From Papio anubis (lineage: Eukaryota; Chordata; Mammalia; Primates; Cercopithecidae), in the NCBI RefSeq assembly GCF_008728515.1, contig NC_044986.1:66639159-66703158 (forward strand): a stretch of DNA of 64,000 nucleotides, written 5' to 3'. The translations under genes were made by a program, and so were the position numbers. How positions within the stretch are numbered: position 1 is the first letter of the stretch; each line of letters begins with the position of its first letter. Of the stretch, positions 38,501 through 50,500 are shown one piece after another. The notes under the pieces were generated by a model. The model was given only the letters and a program-made list of their open reading frames with translations, was not told the DNA's origin and made no database searches.

Positions 38501-41500
38501 AAGAGGGGTCAGTGATGGGCTTACAGAGAGTAAGAGGAGAAAAAGTAATTCTAGGTTTTGGGAACATTGGAAGCAAAGATGTTGGGAAGAAAAGTTTGGG
38601 GCATATTTGTAAACAGCTGAGTTTAGCTGGAGCCCAAAGGGAAGACTGCTGGCAATGGGAGATACAACTAGAAAACAGACTGGGACCAGACGGAGAAAAA
38701 CCTTGGAGTTCAGATGGTTCATCCTTGATCAAGTCAGTGTGACTAGATCAAAACCAATATCCTAAGTCTCACTCAAATGTAAAGTGAAATATTACCTCCA
38801 TTTTTGCATTAGACCAGCGTGGCACTTCAACTACCATGTGGAACACATCCTGAAAAAACAGAAATAGTGAGATGGTCACAGGAGCCAATTTGTTCTTTGA
38901 GGGAGCATGCACTATTTCTTCCAAAGTCAAACTGTTCATTGTATCAGATCTTTGAAGTCAATTGGATTTTCAACAAAATGCATCCAAAAAAAAAAAAAAA
39001 AGAGAGAATGACGAAGAAATAATGCAATTATAGGAAAATATTCATTATAGAATCAAGGTGGTCAGTATATGATTGCTTACTGTATAGTTCTTCTTAATTT
39101 TTATTTACTTCTAAATTTTTTGTAGAGACAAGGTCTTACTATGTTGCCCAGGCTGGTCTCAAACTCCTGGCCTCAAGTGATCCTCCTGCCTCTACCTCCC
39201 AAAGTGCTGGGATCACAGGTGTGAGCCATCCCACCCAGCCAACTTACTATAGAAATCTTTTAACTTTTCTGTATGCTTTAAGTGTTTCAGAATAAAAATT
39301 GACAGTGGAAAGAATGTTCCTAGGAAGGAAACAGTTCTTAAATAAACATAACAGAACCTGTATCTCTGAAGAAGAGCATCTTCAAAACACTCTCCAAAGG
39401 CCAGTGTTATTTCCTTCAGAGACACTGCAATTGCTCAAAATGTTTTCAGAGCTTCCATTTCAGAGATGGTTTAGAAGACAAACCCCAAGTCAGCCTAATT
39501 ACTTGATCATACTTTAGTTTATAAGGCGAACCCCCGTCAGCCTAATTACTTGGTCATACTTTAGTTTTAGCATCAAACAAAACTCATCAGCTTCATTATC
39601 CATATTATTCTCCCAATTTGGCTGTTTTTAGAAAGAAAGCCCCCCTCAAAATGACTTTGACTTTGAAGATAGGAGAATATGCTCTAAAAATATTTTAATC
39701 AATGACAGTTCTATTGTAATTGGCTTATAGCCTTAAATTGACTACTATAAAATGGATATATTCAGGAAGTAAATTCCCAGATGTGCAGTTTAAAAACATA
39801 ATGAAAAACAAACCATACTTTGCCAACCCATTTCGCACATTGGAGTTAAATATGGCATAGGTTCTTTAAACTTGAGCTTTAATTATTCAGAATACTATTT
39901 TTTTTCAAGGAATAGAACTTTAACTGCAGTTTTTCAGTTTTCAGCCTCTAAAAAGGGCACAGATGAAGCTAAATCTGTAATAACTGTTTTCTGTCACCCA
40001 GGCTGGAGTGCAGTGGCATAATCTTGGCTCATTGCAACCTCCACCTCCTGGGTTCAAGTGATTCTCCTGTCTCAGCCTCCCAAGTAGCTGGGATTACACA
40101 GGGGCGTGCCACTACACCTGGCTAATTTTTGTATTTTTAGTAGAGATGGAATTTTGCGATGTTGGCAGACTGGTCTCAAACTCCTGACCTCAGGTGATCC
40201 ACCTGCCTCGGCCTCCCAAAGTGCTGGGATTATAGGTGTGAGCCACCGCACCTGGCCTGCAGTTATGCTTATAAAATGTTCTTTTTTCTTTTTTTTTTTT
40301 TTGAGACAGGGTCTCACTGCCACCCAGGCTGGAGTGCAGTGGCATGAGCTTGACTCACTGAAGCCTCGACCACCCTGGCTCAAGCAATCTTCCCATCTCA
40401 GCCTCCTGAGTAGCTGGAGCTACAGGTGCACGCCACCACATCCAGCTAAGATAGATAGATAGATAAAAGATAGAGAAACATATATATATAAATTTTTTTT
40501 TGGTAGAGATGGAGTTTTGCCATGTTACCCAGACTGGTAAAGTACATTTTAAGAACTTAACTTAAAATGAAAATCACTTGGTTACACCACTCTTTAGAAT
40601 TACTTCTTTGCTACTTTCCATCAAAACACGGGAACTGATAAGCCACAAGGGAGTAAGTCAAAGGTTTCAAGTTAATAATTACCTTGCTGGTACCAAGCGG
40701 AAAAACTACACTGATTTCAATTCAAAAGTGTAAAACTTCTGTCATTTTAAGTTCCTGCTGAAACCATGGAAGACTAAAGCATCCATGGGTTTCTGTACCA
40801 AGCCTCCTGACACCTCACCTACCCAGTACAACATAAAAACCAAAAGAATGGAGATATTACTTAAATCTAGGATTGAAGAAACTGCTCTATCCCTGTATCC
40901 CTCTAAAATAACTAGATGGTTTAGAAAATGTAACCCTGATTGTTCATCCTGGGTAGAAAACCTCAGAACCAATCTTTGACTACATTTCACCTTGCCCACT
41001 AAGTTTTCAAGAGTTTTGTCCACTTTGCAGGCGTAAAAATGAGATCTGTAGGTCTGTGAAAAGAAAAGTCAGGGCTTTTGGTTTTCAGTAGCAGTACCCT
41101 AAAGATTCACAAGATGGAGCTGTTATGACATGAAAGATCAACTGAAGAGCTCGCCAAGATTAGCTGTTAATTTTGTTAAAACGCCACCAGGCCAGGCGTG
41201 GTGGCACACGCCTGTAATCCCAGCACTTTGGAAGGCCGAGGCGAGTGGATCACCTGAGGTAGCGAGTTCAAGACCAGCCTGACCAACATGAAGAAACCCT
41301 GTCTCTACTAAAAATATAAAAATTAGCCGGTCATAATGAGGCATTCCTGTAATCCCAGTTACTTGGGAAGGCTGAGGCAGGAGAATTGCTTGAACCTGGG
41401 AAGTGGAGGTTGCGGTGAGCCGAGATCGCCCCATTGTACTCCACCTTGGGCAACAAGAGCGAAACTCCGTCTCAAAAAAAAAAAAAAAAAAAAAAAGCCA

Positions 41501-44500
41501 CCAAATGAATACATTGCTTCAAGAAAGATATAGCAAATAGAGCTGAAATAACTAATTCAAAGTTTAGAAACTATATTGAATTGAACACTTTAATAGCATT
41601 AAATGACAAATATGTATAGACTCTCAAAACAGTATTACCTAATAACATAAATCTACATAATTAATGGGAAGGAAAAAAATAACAAGGAAGAAAACATCCT
41701 TCAGAAAATGGTGAGAGAATTCTACAGCGAACAAAAGCCTGAAGGTCTGGTGCTTTTTAGAAATATAGCTGGGTGAGGCCAGGCGTGGTGGCTCACACCT
41801 ATAATCCCAGCACTTTGGGAGGCCAAGGTGGGTGGATCACGTGGTCAGGAGATCGAGACCATCCTGGCTAACACGGTGAAAACTCATCTCCACTAAAAAT
41901 GCAAAAAAAATTAGCCAAGCGTAGTGGCGGGCGCCTGTAGTCCCAGCTACTCGGGAGGCTGAGGCAGGAGAACGGTGTGAACCTGGGAGGCAGAGGTTGC
42001 AGTGAACCGAGATCACACCACTGCACTCCAGCCTGGGCAACAGAGTAAGACTCCATCTCAAAAGAAAAAAAAAAAAAAAAAAAGAAGAAGAAATTAGCTG
42101 GGCAAAAACAGCAGGGAGTACCTGCAAAAGCCAGAGTCAATTCATTGATTTTTTCCAACAAATATTTTTTGTGGACCACCAGGATGTGCCAGGTACTTTT
42201 CCAGGCTCTGAAGACTAGCAATGAACAAAATAAAAGTTATTTTAACTCCCAAAGCGTTGGATTTCCAAATCAGATACTTCCTGCTGGTAGCATTGGTGGT
42301 GGTTCAGGGGTAGAATTCTCGCCTGCTAAATCAGGTACTCCAGCTTGTAGGCCTCATGCTACAACTTGGGGTGAGTGACTCATCTGTAAAAATCAATGTT
42401 TAGCACATTTTCAAATTCATGTAGATGCTGTAGTAATACTTGTCTCAGCCAGGCGTGGCAACTCATGCCTATAATCTTAGCACTTTGGGAGGCAGAGGCA
42501 GGAGGACTGCCTGAGGTCAAGAGTTCAAGACCAACCTGACTAACATAGCAAGACCCGTCTCTTAAAAAAAAATTTAAAAAGACAGAAGGACGAGGTCTCA
42601 CTCTGTCACCCAGACTGGAGTACAGTGATGCAATCATAGCTCACTACAGCCTCCAACTCCTAGTCTCAAGCAATCCTCCTGCCTCAGCCTCCTGAGTAGC
42701 TGGGCCTACAGGTGTGCACCACCACACCTGGCTAATTGTTTTTTAATTATGTTTTTGGAGATGAAGTCAGGATATGTCTCTAATTCCTAGCCTCAAGCGA
42801 TCTTCCCGTCTATGCCTCCCTAGTAGCTGGAATTACAGGCGCAAGCCATCCTGCCCAGCTCTATACTTATAAGGAGGGGGTGTCCCACATACTTCGGCAG
42901 GAATTACTGCTAAAGAACAACTTTCTTCTAGACATCCTGGCTAATAATTCAGAGTTGCCACTAGGTGAACAACAGTGATATTTAGGATTTTTCAGGGCAA
43001 CTGATATGAGAAATTCAATGAATTTTATAGCAACTCTGTTGCTATAAAAACTATACTGTTTTTATGCGTTTTAATGATTCCAGTATTCATGCACTTAAAA
43101 AATAGCGATTTTAAGAAATTTAGTACTACTCAGTTACAAATTCATTCCTTCTTCTTTAATCCCAACTGGTTTCAACTGTTACTTAGCTGGATCTTGGATT
43201 TACTATCTTGTTACCCCCATTGTTAGGACTTCCCAGAATGCATCCTCCAATCCTACCATGCTTTGGAGTCTCAGTCATTGGTCTGGCATCAGAGCTCTCA
43301 GCTCTGTTAACAGCTTCAGAAAAGAAGGAAGTTAAGTCTCCCTAAAGGGATGATTTTGGTAAACCCAATAATTACCTTGCTGATAAACCAGTGGGGGATA
43401 TGGGAAAAGGCAAACTATAACTTTAGCTCTGACTTCCCAAAGTCAGAAATATAACTGTCTATTTCAGGCCAGGTATGGTGGCTTGTGCCTGTAAACCCAG
43501 CACTTTGGGAGGCTGAGGCAGGAGGATCGCTTGAGGCCAGGAGTTCAAGACCAGTCTGAGCAACATTGATTCTGTCTCTACAAAAAAATAAAAGTCTATT
43601 TTACTTCCCAGATTTATAATCATTTTATCAAGTAGTCAAGATGTTACAACAAAATGTTAAAGATGTCCAGATTCTAAGGAAATTGGCAACTCAACAAGTC
43701 TACATTGTATCACTCCATTAATCAAAAAGATTTAAAATAAAAATGTTTCAGGAATAGAAGAAATATCTCCTATATCTTGGTTAGGCTTATAACTTCACTA
43801 ATTAAACAGGAATATTAATTACAGTAATATGGTGAGGGCCAGTCTCATCTCCAAACTGGTTAGAGTCTTGTGGACCAAGTCAGTAGTCTGACAAGTCATT
43901 TACTAATGAACAGGCTATGGCCATTTGGTAGGCTGTTATTACTAATGCAGTTAAGTATATATTTAGGGAACATGCTCTTAATTTAATTACATCTCATCTT
44001 TAAATCTTAGCAGTTAAGTTCAATGTGTCCTTATTGAGACTTATTTCTTATTTATTTATTTTATTTTATTTTTTGAGACAGAGTTTCGCTCTTGTTGCCC
44101 AGGCTGGAATGCAATGGTGCAATCTTGGCTCACCGCAACCTCAGTCTCCTGGGTTCAAGCGATTCTCCTGCCTCAGCCTCCCGAGTAGCTAGGATTACAG
44201 GCATGCACCACCACACCCAGCTAATTTGGGTATTTTTAGTAGAGATGGGGTTTCTCCATGTTGGTCAAGCTGGTCTCAAACTCCCGACCTCAGGTGATCC
44301 GCCCACCTCGGCCTCCCAAACTGTTGGGATTACAGGCATGAGCCACCGCGCCCGGCATTGGGACTTATTTCTAACCCTGGATTTGGTAAATTCGATGAAC
44401 TATACTACAGAATTACACCAAGTGGCTGATATTAGCATTTTCAAGTTGACTCATTGTGTGTTTCTCTAGATAACTTCAGAAATCTAGCAAATACCAGGCT

Positions 44501-47500
44501 TAGAAAGAAACACAAAAATCACCCTCTGGTACCACCACTCTTATTTATTTATTTATTTTGAGACAGAGTCTCACGTGTCACCCAGGCTGAAGTGCAGTGG
44601 CACGATCTCAGCTCACTGCAACCTGTGTCTCCAGGGCTCAAGTGATCCTCCTACCTCAGCCCTTCTGGACCACAGGCACCTGCCACCACACCCAGCTAAA
44701 TTTTTTTTTTCTCTTTTTTTGTGGTAAAGACAGGGTTTCACCATGTTGCTGAGGCTGGTCTTGAACTCCTGAGCTCAAGCAATTCATCTACCTAGGCCCC
44801 CCCAGAGTGCTAGAATTATAGGCATGAGTCACGGCACCTAGCCCACCCCCCGTTTTTAAATCTTTATTGTTTTGCAATAAAATTTGGAGAAAAAACAGTA
44901 GCGGTAGAGAGAATTTTCTTCTAAATTTATCTAGAGAATAAACATACAGCAAGAAGCTAATCCAAACCAAGCTTTCCTTTTTTTTTTTTTTTTTTAAACT
45001 TCTAGACTAGTTTTGGAGTATAAAATCCCTATCAGAAGAACTCATGTAGTTAAAAGAAAATGTTCCATCCCCATAAAGAAGCTTTCGAAAAGGTATACCA
45101 GATTTCATCATTTCCAACAATACTTTACCTTATTCACTGCTCACCAAATGACAATGGCTCTTAACTCTATTCTGGCTGTAAAGTTGGTAATATGATTCTA
45201 GAAGGATATACTCTAATTTGTTAAAAGTATATGGATACCTGAAATACTTCATCAACAGTGACAGAAGTCTATTTGAGAAGCTATCAGAAAGAAATATGAT
45301 GACCGAAGTTCACACTGTTGTGCCCCTTATTCACTTAGAATTGTGACTTAGTAAAGAAAGACATGACTTACACCAACCCAAAAAACATTTGCTCAAAAAA
45401 TTGTGTTAAGATTCCAAGGGAGATCATTAACTTATTAAAGAAATCAAAACACATACACACAAAACTTTTAGAAATACTCATTTGTTTTCCAGTTACATAG
45501 ATCTTCTACTCATTGCAGCTCAAATAAATGCCTGTATTTGCTACTACACACTACCATATGTACCTACACAGAGCAATAACTTAATTTGTCATGTCATAAT
45601 TAAGAATAAGCTGCTGGCTGGATGTGGTAGCTCACGCCTGTAATCCCGCACTTTGGGAGCTGAGGTGGGTGGATTGTTTGAGCTCAGGAGTTCAGGACCA
45701 GTGAAAGTCTATCTCTACCAATACAAAAAAACTAGCCAGGTACAGTGGTGTGCACCTGTAGTCCCAGCTACCCAGGAGGTTGAGGTGGGAGGATTGCTCG
45801 AGCCCAGGAGGTGGAGGCTGCAGTGAGCCAAGATCACACCACTGCATTCCAGCCTGGGTAACAGAGTGAGACCCTGTCTTAAAAAAAAAAAAAAAGGGTG
45901 GGGGGAAGACAAAGCTGCTATTTTTGCTATTTTTTCTTTTCAGATAAGCTTTATGATGACTACATTTTGAAAACAGATATTCTAAGCATAATCTGTTTAT
46001 TTTAATGTCTTTATAATATCAAGCACAAGGGTCTGCATTTCCAGTTGTCAAACTTTTCTGTTTTGCAATGACTAACAATTTTGGCCATGGAAACGTTCCC
46101 AAGAAAAATGCATTTATGCCAAATTGTAGATAATATTCTTTTAAGTTTCTGAAGCATCAATCTGTTTGATTAGAGGCTTGACTTTCTTTCAGAAGGGAAA
46201 AAAAGAAACACATATTCCATATTTATACATGCTTCTATATGCTCCCAACAATCACCTGAAAAAAACAGAACCCTACATTGTCAGAATTAGAATTTAACAT
46301 GAAAGTTTAAGATACAGAATAGAAAAATATCTGATTTCCAAAACTAAAAAATCAGGTCATGATATTTGAGCACTTTAAGATTTACAGAAAGCTTTTATCT
46401 ACCCAGTGTTTCATACTGTTTATTACCATGCTTTGGAAAATTTCTGGTATCTCAGAAGTTTTATGTTAGAAGATACTCTGAGCTATAGGTGCTTTTATAT
46501 TTGATCCTAAAATTGATCCAGAGCAAAGGACATCCCTGCAATTTAAAAATATCCAGTGAGCCCTTGCCTTTACCTTCTCTACCCACTGGATTTGGAAATA
46601 ATCAAAGAAGGGTACCTGAGTCAAAAGATTTTCCAAAACTGGCTGGACTGATTACCTAACGGCATATGCCGAACTGAATAGCTACATTAAAAGGTCCAGA
46701 TATGGGTTTGGGCACAGTGGCTCACGCCTGCAACCCCAGCACTTTCGGAGGCTGAGGTGGGCAGATCGCTTAAACCCAGGAGTTTGAGACCAGCCTGGGC
46801 AACATAGGGAAACTCCATCTCTACAAAAAAATAGAAAAATTAGCTGGGCGTGGTGGTATGTGCCTGTGGTCCCAGCTATTCAGGAGGCTGGGGCAGGAGG
46901 ATCACTTGTGCCTGGGAGGTATAAGCTGCAGTAAGCCACGATCATGCCACTGCACTCCAGCCTAGGTGACAAAGTGAGACCCTGTCTCAAAAAAAAAAAA
47001 AAAAAAAGGTCTGATATGGATATGAGTCCTTGGACATTTTTCCTTAGTGGAACTGAGTGAGCCATGTTAAAGGTACATGCTCACTTGATCATGACATTCC
47101 CTCATTATCATCCCTCAGACGACTGACCACATTAGGAACAAAGTCCAAGGCCAAGCTCATTAAGAATGTATTCATGTAAAATTAATCACAATGGATTTTT
47201 TTATAAAAAAGAAAGAAAATCACACTCTAACGAATCAAGTTAATCAGATTTTTTTTAAGGCTATAATCCAAAATGATGTCTACCACACCTTTATTTGTGT
47301 TTTAAACAAGTAACTTCCTTAAAAACAAAACAAAAGAATTCTTTCTGGCCTGTCAGACAGGAAGGCTCCTGCCCAAGGTCCACTGAGGTCTAGACCACTG
47401 GTAAAATCCAGAGTCATAAGAGCCTGTGCTTTTGAGCTGGGACAGGGCAGGCCAAGGGCAGAGTCTTCATTTGAGTAATCCACTTTATAGACACAACCAG

Positions 47501-50500
47501 TCCCTTATAAGACTTCAGTGTCCCTAAGTAATCTAAGTGAACACATTTAACAGGACACCAAAATGTAGCTTGTTTCCTATTCTGGAGTAACTTGAAGCAG
47601 CAATAAGAGTAGGTACCAAAACATCTATGATCATTCTGGTCCTTGGTAGGAATACAATCACTTATGAACACTGGGAAAACAGCTCTATGTCAAGAAAATG
47701 TTTTCTTCCTGTAGCACACCTGTATGCCAGGGTATTATCAATAAACTTAGGGTCATCATTTTATACCTCTTCATTGCTCAAAATGGTCTGAGATGCTACA
47801 GTATGGTATACATACTGTAATACAACAAGCAGATAATTCAAGCCAACCCAATGGGGCCAATTGAAGAGGGAAGGATTCTGCAGTTTATATAAACTCCCAG
47901 GAAATCAGATGTAACAAATTCAAGTTTCTGAATAAATACAACGCTGATACTCCCACAGGAAAAACACATGCCAATTAGAGGTCCCTCCTGTATTTGTGGC
48001 ACATAATTGGCCTGGGGCTGTTTGCTCCATTGCCTCCAATTGGAGTCTTACCCAGGAAGGCTCCTTGGAAGCAATGCAAAATTTGGAATTTCTGGCAGTA
48101 CAGAACTACAGCAAACTTCCTGGTAGAAGTGCAATGAATTTGTCTATCTAATAGTCACGCCCAGAAAAACAGTAAGACAGCACACACAAGAACAAAATTA
48201 CTATTATTCCAGACGTGCATTGCAAAGTGATGTTCACGTGTGTTGTGTATTGACATCTAGCTAAGGAAGGTCAATAACCTATGTAATTCTTACAACTCAA
48301 AAACCTTTGTACTCAATGTGAATCAAACTTCCGTACTGAAGGAAAAAAATTGAAAGGTAGAAAAAGAAAAAGATATTTGTCCTTGTGTCAAGTTGCTAAA
48401 TACAGTACAAACTACTTCCATTGGAAAGGAGGCTAAGAAGAGATGGGTTTTTTTAAAATGACTGTTTAAAGTTGTACTTATAACACATGTTCTTTGTAAA
48501 AAGATTAGACAATATAAGAAGACAAAAATGAAAATAAAACCAAGAGTCATGGGCAGTCCTATGAATCATAAATATTTTGATATATATTTTTATTGTTATT
48601 TATTTTCCTGAGACAGGGTCTTGCTATGTTGCCCAGTCTGGTCTCAAACTCCTGGGCTCAACTGGTCCTCCCAGCACAGCCTCCTAAGTGGGATTACAAT
48701 TGCCCAACACCCAGCTATTCTGGTGTATACAGTTGTAGACTTTTTTCCCCCTAGAAAAGTAAAGATTTTTACCAATTTGTGGTAAACCTACCAATCTGTG
48801 CTACAGTTAGGTTTCTTCTCACTGGTATATACAGGAACAGCTATTTCCTTTTAGAAGTCTGTGTGCCTACCTTTATTAACTCTATCTTAACTGTGCAAAT
48901 CTTAACTGTACTAGCCTATTACTAAATTTTCCTATACTCATTGAATAATCTAGTTTATTTTTACTATTTCATAAAGTTCCCACAGTCAAAATTCTGTGCT
49001 GGCTACCTGGTTTATTTTAGAACCAGTAATGAAGTATTGCGACTTTAGTTCCAAATACACATATAAAAAGGACTAATGTAATTTTTTCTTTTTTTTTTTT
49101 TTTTATCAAGACAGATTAAATACTTTTGCTTTTATGCCTCCTCTCGTTCCCCAAGTTATATTTGCTTCTTTAACTAAATAATCTAGTTTTAAGACTAACT
49201 TCTTATTTAGTCAATGGTCTTTTTTTTGAGACAGGGTCTCACTCTGTCACCCAGCTGGAGTACAGTGGTGGCATCTCAGCTCACTGCAACCTCTGCCTCC
49301 CAGGCACAAACGATCCTCTCACCTCAGCCTTCCAAGTAGCTGAGACTACAGGTACATGCCACCACGCCTGGCTAATTTTTGTATTTTTTGTAGAGACAGG
49401 GTTTCACCATGTTGACAGGCTGTTCTTGAACTTCTGGCCTCTACCCGCCTAAGCCTCCCAAAGTGCTGGGATTATAGGAATGAGCCACCACGCCCAGTCT
49501 AATCAACCGACCTTTAACTCACAGCACAGCGAGGCATTTTAAGCACTTGTTGAGAGACATATAAGAAAATTCATATGTAGAACTAGTTGATCTGAGTAAA
49601 CAGACTGTGTCCAAAAGACAAGGATGCCTTACCTTATCTGCATAAATTGGAATATCATGAAATGGAGATATATATTGTCCTTTCTCATTTTCTGCAAAAT
49701 AAATTAGAAAAAGTTATTACTGTAATTAATTGTAGTGCTAAATGCACATAGTACACATTTTTTTTTCTGAGACAGGGTCTCTTACTCTGTCACCCAGGAG
49801 GGTGTACAATGGTGTGATCTTGGCTCACTGCTACCTCTGCTTCCCTCTTGAAGGCTCAAGTGATCCTCCAGCCTCAGCCTCCTGAGTAGCTGGAGTAGCT
49901 GGAACTACAGGCATGAGCCACTACGCCTGCATAATTTTTGTATCTTTTGTAGGGAGGTCGTGTTGCCATGTTCCCCAGGCTGGTCTCCAACTCCTGAGCT
50001 CAAAGCAGTCTGTCCACCTCGGCCTCCCAAAGGGCCGGAATTACAGGGGTGAGCCACTGCACCCGACCAATACACATTTTTTTTTTTTTTTTTGCAACAA
50101 TTCATCTTTATTTCTTATTTTCCTCTGGGCGTGCAGAATCTGATATATTTCACCCCAGGTATATTTGGGATAGTTGGCTCTTCACTGGGTCAGGATGGCT
50201 GGGTGCCTTCTCCCCTGGCACGGTTCTCTTCTCTGCAGGGTGAAGGGCAGGGACCTTAGTAGAACCTCGCAATGCCAGCCACAGTGGCAGACCCAGTGGA
50301 GCCCAGGATGAATTTGGTCAACCCGGAGAGTCCAGTTCCTCCCAGTGACTGCAGAGTGGCCACAAGGCTGCCCGGGGCAACTCCACCCCCATTGGCAATG
50401 GCTGCTGCGGACATCCTCTTGGCTGCTATGGAGGACGAGGTGATTCCCGTCGCAGTGAAGCCCATGGCACTGAGCACCATGGGCACAGCCTCCACGGCCA

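Noticed and set aside
38448..38742. Overlapping frames of 74-94 codons on both strands near PPA1 exon 3
   Set aside because: They mirror each other, lie within an intron and show no recognisable domain.
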